64,000 nt of DNA, taken from positions 1 through 64,000 of the forward strand of contig CBDDEJ010000006.1 in NCBI GenBank assembly GCA_965226915.1, read 5' to 3'. Positions 9,596 through 20,371 of the stretch are shown piece by piece. The position numbers were made by a program, and so were the translations under genes. The DNA comes from Io17-Chloro-G2 sp965226915. Lineage in GTDB: Bacteria > Chloroflexota > Dehalococcoidia > Lucifugimonadales > UBA3495. The notes beneath the pieces are model-generated. The model was not told the DNA's origin, did not search any database, and saw only the letters and a program-made list of their open reading frames with translations. Numbering within the stretch: position 1 is the stretch's first letter; each line of letters opens with the position of its first letter.

Positions 9596-11331
9596 CCTAA
9601 GCCCGAATCCACCGATAGAGGGCGTGTCGCGACAGGGCGGATAGGGAAGGAAGTGCTCCTCTGAATCTGGGATAATGGTTTTATAACAGAAAACCGACCA
9701 GAAACAAGGAGCACCCAATAGATGCGACCACGCAACCACCTCGACCGCATCCACATCACCTTCGACGACCACCGCCTGGTCAACAATGCCGGCCTGCTCC
9801 TTCCCGCCACCTTGGCCTTGCACCTCGGCCTTTCCCAACTGGTTGACCGGCGCCTGGACCTGGGCCGGGCCCCAGGCCGAGCCAACACCGGTGACAAGAT
9901 GATGACGCTGGTGGCATCTGCGTTGGCGGGCGGCGACTGCATCGACGACGCCGATGCGCTGCGCGCCGGCGGGACAGCCTGCACCCCTGGGCAGTGTGCT
10001 CAAGGCGCCCTCCACCCTGGGCGCCTTCCTGCGCAGCTTTCGCTGGGGCCACGTCCGCCAACTGGACCGGGTGAGCCGCGAGTTGCTGGCCCGGGCCTGG
10101 CAGGCCGGAGCCGGACCCGGCGACGCACCATTTACCATCGACCTTGATTCGACGATCTGCGAGACCTACGGACTGGCCAAGGAGGGCGCCCGCCACCACG
10201 GCTACACCGGCGCCCGGGGCTATCACCCGCTGTTGGCCGTCGCCGCCGGCGGCGACGGCGACGTGCTGATGTCCCGGCTGCGCGAGGGCCGCGCCAACAC
10301 CGCCCGCGGGGCCGCCCACTTCCTGCGGGAGACGGTGGGGCGGGTGCGCTACGCTGGCGCCAGCGGGCAGATCACCCTGCGGGCCGACAGCGGCTTCTAT
10401 ACCCACGCCGTGGTCGCCGTCTGCCGCAAGCTGGACGTGCGCTTCTCCATCACCATCCGCCAGCACAAAAGCCTGCGCAATCTCATCGAGGCCATACCCG
10501 AAGCTGCCTGGACGCCGATTCCCTACTGGATGGACGGCGCCGCCGCTGTGGCCGAGACGACTTATACCCCCTTCCAGAGTGAGCCGGACGCCGCGCCGGT
10601 GCGGCTCATCGTCCGGCGGGTGCAGCCGACCCCCGGTTCCCAACTGGCCCTCTTCGCCACCTACAGTTATCACGGCTTCATCACCGACCGGGACGGAGAG
10701 ACCCTGGAACTGGAGGCCGACCACCGCCGCCACGCCGAGATCGAGAATGCGATACGCGACCTCAAGTACGGCGTCGGGTTGAACCACATGCCGTCCGGCC
10801 GCTTCGCCGCCAACGGCGCCTGGCTGGCCGTCCAGGTGATGGCCCACAACCTGGCCCGCTGGACCGCGCGCATCGGCCTGGGCGAGCAGATCGTGACCAC
10901 CAAGACCCTCAGGCGACGGTTCTTCTCCCTGGCCGGACGGCTCACCCGCTCGGCGCGCCGCCTCACCCTGCATCTGCCCCAGCGCTGGCCTTGGGAAACC
11001 CAGTTCAGTCGCGCCCTGGCCCGGCTGCGCGCCCTGCCACTCCCAGCCTGACGACCCGTCTGCAACTGACCCGCCATCCGGCCAACTGAACGTCCCGGCA
11101 AACTCGCGCCAGTCCCGGTCCGCGAGCGCCTCTTCCCGTGTCCTATCCCGCCATCTCGCTCAGCACAGCCACTGCAGACCGCCATCGGCGCCCCCAAAAG
11201 CGCCTGCGACCGCCCGCCAACCTCCCGTCTACCCGAATTCGAGCCCGGATCATCGCGCCTGCAACTCCCTCCCCCCTCTTCCGCTGTCCTCACCCCCTCC
11301 ATCCGGGTCCATCGGTGGATTCGGACTTAGG
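9596..11331 (+). mobile_element. IS1380-family element, copy 1
   Basis: A 1,736-bp element with terminal inverted repeats of about 21 bp: left end CCTAAGCCCGAATCCACC, right end its complement with one mismatch (T for C at position 7). It encodes one transposase on plus. No matching target duplication was found (left flank GAATA, right flank CAAGT), so one flank may have been rearranged. A second, truncated copy occurs at 20906-22556. Confidence 0.88.
9722..11051 (+). pseudogene. IS1380-family transposase, frameshifted
   Basis: A DDE transposase of the IS1380 family. The N-terminal part starts at the ATG at 9722 after AAGGAG, and the main part lies in the +1 frame from about 9985. Typical family stretches include FTIDLDSTICETYGLAKEGA, the ADSGFYTHAVVAVCRK block and HAEIENAIRDLKYGVGLNH. 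The frame changes in a CACCCCTGGG run: removing one C gives a continuous protein with the APSTLGAFLRSFRWGHVRQL segment intact. This copy is therefore inactive unless frameshifting occurs. The second copy lacks the run because of a 42-base deletion. Confidence 0.85.
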
Positions 11332-11514
11332 CAAGTCAGGGGAACTGGACTTGCCAGGGATATGTGTCAAGGGATCCTTGGGACGATTAGCCGCCAAAGG
11401 ACAACCTCTCCCTGACTGGCCTGCCCCAGCATGGAGCCTGAAAGCGGTGAACTTGGATCAGGAATAAATCAGGCGATCATCGAAGATGGTCCTGATTAGA
11501 TTAGGAGAGCTAAA

Positions 11515-12105
11515 GTGAAAATCCAGCGTATTGTGACGTTTCTAACGGGTGGCCGAATAAGGAATAACTTCGGCCGCATTTTGATTTTATCAAGCCTTCT
11601 CGCCGTCACCGTTCCCCCAGCGGCGTATGGCGTCTTGAGGCTCAGCGACGAACCCACGGCGCCCCAGACGCCTAGAGATCAGGCCCTGAATCAGGAAGAA
11701 CCGCGTGGGTTGTTATCCGAAGGGACAACCGGCTCCAGCGTCTCTCCGGTTCCGGTGGGGCCGGAGATGCTGGCCGCGAACGATTCAATTGTTTCCGATT
11801 ATAGGCAGGACCGGGCCGGGACTTCTGACTCGGCGCCGCCTAAATCAAATTGCGCGTCCGGCGGTGAGGCGAATGTTGATCTGGAGCAAGCCTCATCCTC
11901 AGGTCCGGCAACGGAGCCGGTGAATGAGCTGATAGGTTGCAACACCCAGAACCTCCCCAACGAACAGACAATCAGTTTGCGCGCCGACGGCGCACCCACA
12001 GCTCCCGTGGCTATGACGGCGGATGAAATCAGTCTTTTCACGCAAATACCGTCCGTCGTGAGCGGCGAGATAACTATACCGCCTCTTGCCAAGACGGGGG
12101 ACTAA
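11515..12105 (+). CDS. Hypothetical exported or membrane-anchored protein
   Basis: A 196-residue protein that I do not recognise. The GTG at 11515 follows an AGGAGAG ribosome site. The N-terminus has a basic stretch and one hydrophobic helix (about residues 21-40, ILILSSLLAVTVPPAAYGVL). The rest is low-complexity, rich in Pro, Ser, Thr, Glu and Asn, with two Cys residues. It looks like an anchored or secreted disordered protein. It lies between an IS1380 copy and a histidine kinase gene, and no functional link is evident. Confidence 0.6.
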   Translation: MKIQRIVTFLTGGRIRNNFGRILILSSLLAVTVPPAAYGVLRLSDEPTAPQTPRDQALNQEEPRGLLSEGTTGSSVSPVPVGPEMLAANDSIVSDYRQDRAGTSDSAPPKSNCASGGEANVDLEQASSSGPATEPVNELIGCNTQNLPNEQTISLRADGAPTAPVAMTADEISLFTQIPSVVSGEITIPPLAKTGD

Positions 12106-12281
12106 AGACCGGTAAGCGTTTCTTCGGCATACAAAAAAGACGAAGGTTCGCTTAACAAAAAGAGTTAGTCAGGCTGCCGGGCGCGCCGGTTACAATCTCT
12201 CCCCATCTGGGGCTCGGTGTATACTGGCGGGGAAAGGACACTGCCACGGGCCAGACCGGTCCACGGAAGGGGGTTGGCCTC

Positions 12282-13534
12282 ATGGTCAGCAGAACGGAAG
12301 GGCGGGGAGAAGTAGACTTTCTGAACCGGCAAATTGAAACATTTTACCGGGTCAACTCGTTCATCAGCTCCATAGATGATCTGGAGCAACTCCTTGAGTT
12401 GATCATGCAAGAGGCCGAGGCGGCGGTGGAGGGCGAGGCGAGCTGTATTGCCCTTTACGATGGCTCGGACGAACGCCTCCACATAGAGATCACCTCAGGA
12501 GAAAAACGAGAAGAGGTCAGGCATTTGAGCCTGGCCCTAGGGCAAGGGATCCTGGGGGTAGTTGCTGAGAGCAGCACGGCGCTACGCGTGGATGACGTGC
12601 GTCAGGATTCTCGTTTCGAGCCCTCTGTCGACAAGGCCACCGGGTTTACGACTCGTGCTATCGTAGCCGCTCCAATAATTCGCAGGGGACAACTTCTTGG
12701 CGTCCTGGAAGTCATCAACAAACGGGGAGGGCCCCAGTTTACCGGCGAAGACACTGCCCTGCTGGAGGTTGTGGCGAATCAGGCGGCCATCGCTATCGAG
12801 AACGGCAGACTGTTGGAGCGGGTGGTCCAGTCGGAACGTCTGTCGGTGATTGGCCGGCTGTCCGCATCCATTCTCCACGACTTCAAAACGCCGATGTTCA
12901 CGATTCGCGGGGCCGCCAGACAACTGGCAGACCAAGAATTGGAGGAAAACAGGCGCAAAGACCTTTCAAACCTGATCCTGAAGAGGTAACCCGGTTCTCC
13001 GGCATGACCCAAGAAGTGGCCGATTTTTCCGTTGGAAGTATCCGTCTGCAACCCGAAGAGATCCAGTTGGGGCCATGGTTGGAAAGGGTCGTCTTTTTCT
13101 TGAGGGAGGGATTGGATACGTCCGGCGTTGACCTCGTCACCGATCTGGAGTACCGGGGGCCGGTGTACTTCGATTGGGAGCGGATGAGGAGGGTGATCAT
13201 AAATATCGCTAGCAATGCGAACGACGCCATGCCGGGCGGCGGGACATTTACGATTTCGACCAGTCTGCAAGGGGAATACTTGCAGCTATCATTTAAAGAC
13301 ACCGGCGTGGGAATCGCCCAGGAACTAAGGTCCAAGATCTTTGAGCCTTTTTACACTTCGGGGAAGGAACACGGCACCGGGTTGGGATTGGCCATCGTTC
13401 GCGACATCGTGGAAAGGCACGGCGGAACCATCAACTTAGAAAGCCGGGTCGCCGGAGAGGTGGATGCGGACGCTCCTGGGACCACGTTCACCATCCGAAT
13501 ACCAGTCTCTGGATCCCAGCCAGCCAACGGCTAA
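12282..13534 (+). pseudogene. GAF-domain sensor histidine kinase with one frameshift
   Basis: A two-part reading frame for a soluble histidine kinase. Part one (12282-12989) carries a GAF domain (about residues 25-180) and the dimerisation helix with the phospho-acceptor in SILHDFKTPMFTIRG. Part two (frame open before the ATG at 13004, to 13534) carries the ATPase domain, with N-box IASNANDAM and G-boxes DTGVGIA and GTGLGLAIV. The frames join near 12985, where one missing G in AAGAGG would restore ILKEVTRFSGMTQEV. This is either a recent inactivation or a sequencing deletion. No response regulator is adjacent. A MITE A copy lies just after the stop. Confidence 0.8.
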
Positions 13535-13551
13535 ATCTGCCGCTGGAATCT

Positions 13552-13730
13552 CTAGAGGTCTGGCCGGAAAGCCATTGGCCGGGTTTCGCGCTACGCCAGA
13601 CAGACGTATTATAGTCTTATGTGGCATGATAGTGTCTGTAATACGGTTCAAGAACCCACTGTTACATCGACAATCGTCGCTAAGAAAACGGCAGCTTGGA
13701 GAGAATCGGGGTTTCCGTCCGAGTTTCTAG
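13552..13730 (+). mobile_element. MITE A copy 1
   Basis: A 179-bp non-coding element bounded by CTAG on both sides. The left end begins CTAGAGGTCTGGCCGG; the right end reads, in complement, CTAGAAACTCGGACGG, giving imperfect terminal inverted repeats (about 15 of 22). It lies between two convergent genes. Other copies are at 15095, 19012, 20372, 35227, 39204 and 39528. Confidence 0.85.
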
Positions 13731-13738
13731 GACTGCCG

Positions 13739-14845
13739 TTAGTCCCTGACCAAGATGGCTGGTCTCAGCCAGCGGCCAACCGGCAACTCCACCTCAAACT
13801 CCGGCCACGCCCCAGTGCGGGTTAGCGCCTCGGATCCCGCCTCCGTAAGCAGCACAGTGTCTTCCGATTTCGTGCCGGTGATCGACGGGTTCCATGTCAC
13901 CACCTGGCCGTGTCGCAGGCGGTATTGCGAGGATACTGTGCCGAAAATCTCCCGTCCCGCATAGCCGGTGAGCCCTCCCTGATGATGAAGGTCCCATTCT
14001 TGCGGAAATCCCTCGCTGGTGTATTGGTCCATTCCCTTCTGAAAGACCTCGCCCAATGAAACCCCGGCTCTGCTCTCCAGGTTGAACCGGGCGTCCACTG
14101 CGCCCACGGCCAGATGCCGGCGCTCCAAGTCGGAGTCTGGCTGGCCAAACGAAACCATGCGAGTGAGGGAGATATGCAAGCCTTGTCTCCGTCCGGTCAA
14201 CACAACCATCAGAGTTCTGCTGAATCGTTTCTCAGTGGGCAAAGGGTGGCGAAACTGGGTGATTCGATCGTCTCCCGCGACGAGGTTCACAAGTGGAAGA
14301 ATGCCTAGTTTCTGGGACTCATAGCCCAGGCGCGCGGCCACGTCTAGTTCGGAGTCTCCGGTCTGGACACTGCGGCATGTGTTCTCTACCGCTTCGGCAG
14401 CGTCCCTCCCTAGCAGCCGGTAACGTTCTTGCTCGATAGGCAGCATCGTATAGCGAAGTTCAGCGAAGGAAGAAGGCGGCGCCGGCAAGCCGTAGGAGCC
14501 AACGTCCGAAACAGCGCGAGACAGGTCGCACAAGCGGGCTACCTGATCTTTACCTTGGTCTGCCTCGTGCCACGTCCAGGTGATGGGTTCTACTGGAAGC
14601 CCCCTCACCTCCTCTTCTAAGATGCGGCCCACCTCGATGTTGTTGGTCAGAAGGCACTGCCGATCGGAGGTGACCAGTAAAGAAGCCACTCCGGGGGACT
14701 CCCCCAGTGAAACGTGGTTGTGGCCGCCGCCGGTAATCCAGGCGAAGTTGGTTTGGGAGTTCAGGATAATCCCATCCAAACCCTGTTCATCCAGCCAGGC
14801 GCGGACCATCTGGAGTTTGGCCTGAAACTCACCTTGCCCGTCCAT
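13739..14845 (-). CDS. M24 (Xaa-Pro aminopeptidase-like) fold protein, probably non-catalytic
   Basis: A 368-residue protein with the two-domain layout of creatinase/prolidase proteins: N-terminal domain to about 130 (LDGIILNSQTNFAWITGG), C-terminal pita-bread domain after that (AAEAVENTCRSVQTGDSELDVAARL). Of the five metal ligands usual in M24 enzymes, the two Asp and the first Glu appear replaced (VVLTGRRQGLHISLTRMV and VVTWNPSI), while a His in DLHHQGGLTGY and the final Glu in KSEDTVLL remain. It may therefore be a pseudo-peptidase or a non-hydrolytic relative. A MITE A copy abuts the 3' end and another lies about 250 bp upstream. Confidence 0.75.
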   Translation of the reverse strand: MDGQGEFQAKLQMVRAWLDEQGLDGIILNSQTNFAWITGGGHNHVSLGESPGVASLLVTSDRQCLLTNNIEVGRILEEEVRGLPVEPITWTWHEADQGKDQVARLCDLSRAVSDVGSYGLPAPPSSFAELRYTMLPIEQERYRLLGRDAAEAVENTCRSVQTGDSELDVAARLGYESQKLGILPLVNLVAGDDRITQFRHPLPTEKRFSRTLMVVLTGRRQGLHISLTRMVSFGQPDSDLERRHLAVGAVDARFNLESRAGVSLGEVFQKGMDQYTSEGFPQEWDLHHQGGLTGYAGREIFGTVSSQYRLRHGQVVTWNPSITGTKSEDTVLLTEAGSEALTRTGAWPEFEVELPVGRWLRPAILVRD

Positions 14846-15094
14846 CCGTGTACCCCCATGCGGTTGTGATCGGCTTCGTCTGGCATCCCCGGAGATCGCT
14901 TTTTGGACTTGGGCCTAGACGTGTATCGCAACCCTCCAGCCCACTCCCAGATCGCGCAGCAATTGTGCCGTTGGTGTTGAAGCGTGTCAACCTTCCGCCG
15001 TTTTCAGAACGGTTCAATACCCATCATTACTTAGTTTGCTGCCCCCAACAAACTGTCGTTATAATTGAACAACTTCGAATTGGCAGTATCGTAT

Positions 15095-15273
15095 CTAGAA
15101 ACTCGGACGGAAACCCCGATTCTCTCCAAGCTGCCGTTTTCTTAGCGACGATTGTCGATGTAACAGTGGGTTCTTGAACCGTATTACAGACACTATCATG
15201 CCACATAAGACTATAATACGTCTGTCTGGCGTAGCGCGAAACCCGGCCAATGGCTTTCCGGCCAGACCTCTAG
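15095..15273 (-). mobile_element. MITE A copy 2
   Basis: A 179-bp copy, inverted relative to copy 1, with CTAG at both ends. It sits between the start of the M24 gene and the glucose dehydrogenase gene, about 55 bp before the latter's start, so it may carry or disrupt promoter sequence. Confidence 0.85.
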
Positions 15274-15327
15274 TGGCGTATCTATTGTTTAGACTCGACG
15301 ACTCATCGTCGAAAAAAAGGGGCTCAC

Positions 15328-16431
15328 ATGAAAGCGATCGCGGTCATCCCAGGACAAGCCGGAAGCATACACCTAGCAGAGTTAGACGAGCCCTCCGTCA
15401 GGGACGTACCCAACGGACGCGGCGTTTTGGTCAAAGTGATGCGGGTCGGTCTGTGTGGAACGGACCGCGAAATCACCGCCGCGGAATATGGCCAGGCGCC
15501 CGAAGGCTACAACTTCTTGGTGCTGGGTCATGAATGCATGGGCCAGGTCGTAGAGGTGGGCGATGCGGTGACCGAATTTGAACCGGGGGACTACGTGGTC
15601 CCCACGGTTCGCCGGGCCGGCACTAGCATTTACGATGACAATGGCCAGTATGACATGAGCACCGACGATGTGTACTGGGAGCGGGGCATCAATCTGCTGC
15701 ACGGTTATCTGACGGAATATTTCGTGGAACAGCCCCAGTACTTGGTGAAGGTGCCGCGGGAATTAAGGGAAGTGACGGTGCTTCTTGAGCCCACCGCCAT
15801 CATTGAAAAAGGTATCATCCAGGCCTACGAAATCCAGCGGCGGCTGAAGATTTGGAAGCCCAGCCGGGTGGCCATTTTGGGCGCCGGTCCCATTGGGCTC
15901 TTGGCAGCTATGTCCCTTCGCTCCAGAGGCCTGGATGTCTCATGTTTTGGGCGCCGCCAGGGTCCCAATGTAAATACTGAGTTGTTGAATGAGATCGGGG
16001 CCCGTTACGTGTCGACCACCGATATGTCGGTGGGAGAAGCCGCCGAAACCTACGGTCCCTTCGACCTGATGTTTGAAGCCACCGGCTCCGCCGCCATGGT
16101 GTTCGACGCGATGCAGCACCTCGGAAAGAACGGCGTGTTGGTCCTGTCCAGCGTGACCGGTGGTGGCCGTGATATCCAGGTCCCAGCCGACACGATCAAC
16201 CTGGGATTCGTCCTGGGGAATAAAGTAATGGTGGGGACAGTCAACGCTAACCGGGATTATTTCGAGGCTGGAGTCTACGATCTGTCTCGCACAGAGGTCC
16301 AAAATCCGGGTTGGCTATCTAAATTGCTGACCCATAAGGTGGCTGGTCTAGAGGACATTGACGGCGTGGTGGAACTGCTGGGCCAAGGTTCCAATTCAAT
16401 CAAAGCCTATGTAGAAGTCTCGCCGGTATAA
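15328..16431 (+). CDS. Glucose 1-dehydrogenase-like medium-chain dehydrogenase
   Basis: A 367-residue zinc-type medium-chain dehydrogenase closest to archaeal-type glucose dehydrogenases. The catalytic-domain motifs are GLCGTDREI (catalytic zinc Cys near residue 39) and LGHECMGQVVEVG (His-Glu pair). The Rossmann loop is ILGAGPIGLLAA at about 193. The structural-zinc cysteine cluster found in many relatives is absent here. The likely reaction is oxidation of glucose or another aldose to the lactone with NAD(P). It is followed after ten bases by a GH15 hydrolase, fitting release and oxidation of glucose in one operon. The ATG at 15328 follows AAAGGGG. Confidence 0.85.
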   Translation: MKAIAVIPGQAGSIHLAELDEPSVRDVPNGRGVLVKVMRVGLCGTDREITAAEYGQAPEGYNFLVLGHECMGQVVEVGDAVTEFEPGDYVVPTVRRAGTSIYDDNGQYDMSTDDVYWERGINLLHGYLTEYFVEQPQYLVKVPRELREVTVLLEPTAIIEKGIIQAYEIQRRLKIWKPSRVAILGAGPIGLLAAMSLRSRGLDVSCFGRRQGPNVNTELLNEIGARYVSTTDMSVGEAAETYGPFDLMFEATGSAAMVFDAMQHLGKNGVLVLSSVTGGGRDIQVPADTINLGFVLGNKVMVGTVNANRDYFEAGVYDLSRTEVQNPGWLSKLLTHKVAGLEDIDGVVELLGQGSNSIKAYVEVSPV

Positions 16432-16441
16432 GGAGATTACC

Positions 16442-18271
16442 TTGTCATACCAACCCATCGAAAACTACGGCATCATTGGCGATATGCATTCTCTGGCCAT
16501 GGTGGGCATGAATGGGTCCATCGATTGGTTTTGCTTCCCCCGGTTTGATTCCCCCAGCGTCTTCTCGGCGATCCTCGATGACAAAATCGGTGGACGCTTC
16601 CAAATAACCGCTGACAAGGCGGAGGTCACTCACAAGCAGTTCTATTGGCCGGAAACCAACGTTTTGGTCACCCGGTTCCTGTCGCATGACGGGGTGGGAG
16701 AAGTCACGGACTTCATGCCTGTCGGGCGGGGCCGGAGGCAGGGCAGCCAGTTGATCCGCCTCGTCAAAACTGTCCGCGGGGCGATGGCGTTCCGGATGGA
16801 GTGCCAGCCGGCCTTCAACTACGCGCGGGACGAACACAAAACCGAGCTGGTCAATGAAGGGGCCAATTTCCAATCAACCGACCTGAACCTGGCCTTCCGC
16901 TCCACCGCTCCCCTTAGGCTTGATGGAGGCAGGGTCATCTCCGAATTTACCCTCCAAGAAGGGCAGACGGAGGTGTTTGTGCTGGGGGAACTTCAGGCGG
17001 GAGAGGATGGCAGGGGTTGCATCTCCCACCCCGAGGCGATGGATTTTTTCACCGAAACCGTGGAATACTGGCGCCGTTGGCTCTCCAAGTGCACCTACAC
17101 CGGCCGGTGGCGGGAGATGGTCCAAAGATCTGCATTGGCGCTAAAGCTGATGACCTACGAGCCCACTGGAGCGATCGTGGCGGCCCCGACGTGCAGCCTT
17201 CCTGAGTATATTGGAGCTGGGCGAAACTGGGACTACCGGTTCACCTGGATCCGGGACGCCGCCTTTACCCTGTACGGGCTGATGCGCATCGGTTTCACCG
17301 ACGAGGCGTCCCAGTTCATGAACTGGTTGGAGGCCCGCTGCGGCGAACTGAACGATGACGGATCCCTACAGATCATGTATGGGATCGACGGCCGGCACAC
17401 CCTGACCGAGGAAACACTGCCCCATCTGGAGGGATACAAAGGCTCTCAGCCGGTCCGCATCGGCAATGCGGCGTCGGGCCAGCTTCAGATGGACATCTAC
17501 GGCGAGCTGATGGACTCGGTTTACCTCTACAACAAATACGGGTCACCAATCTCCTATGACCTGTGGACGCACCTTCGGCAGTTGATGAACTTCGTCTGCG
17601 ACAATTGGCAGAATGTGGATGAGGGGATTTGGGAAGTCCGCAGCGGCCGGCAACACTTTACCTACTCCAAGCTCATGTGCTGGGTAGCCTTGGATCGGGG
17701 CCTGCGGCTGGCCGAGAAGCGTTCCTTCCCGGCGGACGGCGACCGGTGGCTTAAAGCCCGTGACCAGATATACATGGAGATCATGACCAAGGGCTGGAGC
17801 GAGAAACGCCAAGCCTTCGTCCAATACTTTGGCAGTGATTCGCTGGACGCATCAACTCTAATGATGCCCTTGGTGTTCTTTCTATCTCCCACTGATCCCC
17901 GTGCGCTCAGCACTCTGAATGCGATAAACCGGTCGCCGGAGAATGGCGGGCTGGTCTCAAACAGCTTGGTCTATCGCTACGACGTAGAAAGGACGCCCGA
18001 TGGATTGGCAGGTGAGGAAGGCACCTTTAACATGTGCACCTTCTGGCTGGTGGAGGCCTTGACCCGGGCGGGCCGGGCCGACCGGACCAAGCTCGATGAG
18101 GCCCGGCTCATGTTTGAGCAGATGCTGGGGTATGGCAACCATCTGGGGCTATACGCTGAAGAGACAGGTCACAACGGTGAGGCGCTGGGCAACTGCCCCC
18201 AAGCCTTCACTCACCTGGCGTTGATCAGCTCCGCCTTTAATCTGGACCGGGCCCTAGGCGGCAGGCGGTAA
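16442..18271 (+). CDS. GH15 family glucoamylase/trehalase
   Basis: A 609-residue GH15 protein. The TTG at 16442 is chosen because it follows AAGGAG at good spacing and opens with YQPIENYGIIGDMHSLAMVG, the usual bacterial GH15 start. N-terminal beta-sandwich to about 230, then an alpha/alpha barrel with NWDYRFTWIRDAAFTLYGL, the DEGIWEVRSGRQHFTYSK region with one catalytic Glu, and GEEGTFNMCTFWLVEAL with the second. No signal peptide, so it acts in the cytoplasm. Bacterial relatives hydrolyse trehalose or short alpha-glucans; sequence alone does not separate them. It is co-transcribed with the glucose dehydrogenase. Confidence 0.88.
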   Translation: MSYQPIENYGIIGDMHSLAMVGMNGSIDWFCFPRFDSPSVFSAILDDKIGGRFQITADKAEVTHKQFYWPETNVLVTRFLSHDGVGEVTDFMPVGRGRRQGSQLIRLVKTVRGAMAFRMECQPAFNYARDEHKTELVNEGANFQSTDLNLAFRSTAPLRLDGGRVISEFTLQEGQTEVFVLGELQAGEDGRGCISHPEAMDFFTETVEYWRRWLSKCTYTGRWREMVQRSALALKLMTYEPTGAIVAAPTCSLPEYIGAGRNWDYRFTWIRDAAFTLYGLMRIGFTDEASQFMNWLEARCGELNDDGSLQIMYGIDGRHTLTEETLPHLEGYKGSQPVRIGNAASGQLQMDIYGELMDSVYLYNKYGSPISYDLWTHLRQLMNFVCDNWQNVDEGIWEVRSGRQHFTYSKLMCWVALDRGLRLAEKRSFPADGDRWLKARDQIYMEIMTKGWSEKRQAFVQYFGSDSLDASTLMMPLVFFLSPTDPRALSTLNAINRSPENGGLVSNSLVYRYDVERTPDGLAGEEGTFNMCTFWLVEALTRAGRADRTKLDEARLMFEQMLGYGNHLGLYAEETGHNGEALGNCPQAFTHLALISSAFNLDRALGGRR

Positions 18272-19011
18272 CACCTTGGCGGCGGTCCAGACGGGAGTCT
18301 GGTGGTGAGGGTAGGAGCGGCTAAGCCGTTACCGGTTGAGCCGCCAGAACTTCCCAACGGCCCGCCCTAAAGTCATCAAGATAAGGAGTGAGGTCCAGAT
18401 TCTCCTTTGAGGACCGGATGACGTCGGCGGCCTGTTGCGGGTAGCCCAATATTATGGCCCCTTTTATCTTGCCTTCGCTTATGACCAACTTACGATAGCG
18501 GCGGTCTTCCGCCTCCATTAGCCGGATTTCCTCGTCCTCTTCGGTGGCGTTGAAATCGCCCAAGGAGAAGAGGTCCACCCCAACCACCTTCAGTTGGGTC
18601 ACGGGAATTGTCCCTTGATAGATTTGATGGTCGCCCACGGCATTCGCCGCGGCAACTTTGGCCTGCTCCGAGGCCGGCCAAATTCCATACACAGTGCCAC
18701 GGTGCTCAGCCAGGTCGCCCGCGGCGTATATGGCCGGGTCGCTGGTGCGCATTTCATCGTCAACCACCACTCCCCGTGCCACGGAGAGTCCCGCCGCCTT
18801 GGCCAGCACCGTGTCGGGGCGCACGCCGGCGGAAACCAGCAACAGATCGCACTCTAAGATGCGGCCGTCTCCCGCAAGATCTGCACCAAGAAGGTCCCGC
18901 CTTCGGTGTCCAGTTGCCGGTTCAGAATCCAAGGGTTCCGGTCCACCACAGTCACCCGTACGCCGATTCGGGTTAGCGCATGGGCGGCCTCCAGCCCCAG
19001 AAGACCTCCGC

Positions 19012-19190
19012 CTAGAAACTCGGACGGAAACCCCGATTCTCTCCAAGCTGCCGTTTTCTTAGCGTCGATTATCGATGTAACAGTGGGTTCTTTACCCGTA
19101 TTACAGACACTATCATGCCACATAAGACTATAATACGTCTGTCTGGCGTAGCGCGAAACCCGGCCAATGGCTTTCCGGCCAGACCTCTAG
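19012..19190 (-). mobile_element. MITE A copy 3
   Basis: A 179-bp A element with CTAG ends, first of three elements arrayed in the oxidoreductase gene. Its right CTAG (19187-19190) is shared with the next element. Confidence 0.85.
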
Positions 19191-19339
19191 TACTACAACG
19201 ACGTGTTATCCTACAAGGTAACTCGTGGGCGGATTTTGAAGCTGGCAACGAACGAGTGCGAGTCTCCCATGATGAACGGTCCGTAGCTGAAGAAGAAGAC
19301 CTGAGCGTGTTTTCTCATAACGCGTCGTTGTAGTACTAG
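19187..19339 (+). mobile_element. MITE B copy 1
   Basis: A 153-bp element with near-perfect 23-bp terminal inverted repeats beginning CTAGTACTACAACGACG and no credible coding sequence. The outer 17 bp equal the ends of the IS701-type element at 37748-39207. It shares CTAG with its neighbours on both sides. Confidence 0.85.
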
Positions 19340-19488
19340 TACTACAACGACGCGTTATCCTACAAGGTAACTCGTGGGCGGATTTTGAAGCTGGCAACGA
19401 ACGAGTGCGAGTCTCCCATGATGAACGGTCCGTAGCTGAAGAAGAAGACCTGAGCGTGTTTTCTCATAACGCGTCGTTGTAGTACTAG
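19336..19488 (+). mobile_element. MITE B copy 2
   Basis: A second 153-bp B element, nearly identical to the preceding one and in the same orientation, sharing CTAG at 19336-19339. Host sequence resumes after 19488. Confidence 0.85.
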
Positions 19489-20371
19489 TACTACGGCATG
19501 CTGGCAGTTGTTGTGGCGAACGTAATCTCGAAGGCCCAGAGCGTCATCAATGTCCGGTGGCTAGCAAAAGCCGGTCATAGGGCAAGAAACGTCCCCGGTC
19601 GGTGGCCACTACCCGGCGTTCGGGGTCAATGCTTTCTACTCGGGAGCCGAGCAGGGTTTCGACGCGCTTCTTCTGCGACCAATCCGGCGGCATAAGTGAT
19701 ATTTGCTCCATATCGGTGCCCTCGTAGATTAGCTTGGAAACCGCCATCCGGTTATAGAAGGCGTACGGCCCTCGGGCGACTATGGTGATCTCGCAATCAG
19801 GATTGTAGCGGCGTATGTCGTCGGCGGCTGTGGCGCCGGCAACGCCGTTTCCGATTATCACCACTTTCTGGACGCTGGTGTCTATGTCGAAAGACGGGGG
19901 CTCGGCTGGCTCTTCCTCGGCTTCCTCGCCTTCAGCGGCGGTTGGGCTAACGGTTACGGGCCCTTGCACCCGCGCCATGCATGCCATCCTCCAGGAGGTT
20001 GACAGGCCCAGGCGCTTCAGGGTGTCTTGTTCGTCTGTCGACGCCGCTGCGAGACATTCTCGCCCTTCCACTATGTACAACGGGTCAGACCCGCACATGC
20101 CCATGAGGCATCCGGATTGTATGGCGACCTCGTTGGCTTCCGCCACCTCCAGCAGCGTCCGGCCCGGCGTTGCCAGGCAGACTAGGCTGTCCTGCCCCTC
20201 TTGGGTAAAGGTGGCCTCCGCCCGGTCTTGTTTGGCCTCCTGGTGAACGCTAAGCAGTTGGCCTGCCGCCTGCACCGACGAAGGCATGAGTTGTTCGACG
20301 AAATGGCGTTCCTTGACCAACACCCGCCCCACCCACACTAAAGAAACAATGTTGTTCGCGCCGTTGGAACC

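Noticed and set aside
19012..19488. A CRISPR-like array, because of adjacent near-identical repeats
   Set aside because: The repeats are 153-179 bp transposable elements with terminal inverted repeats and CTAG ends; there are no short repeats with unique spacers.
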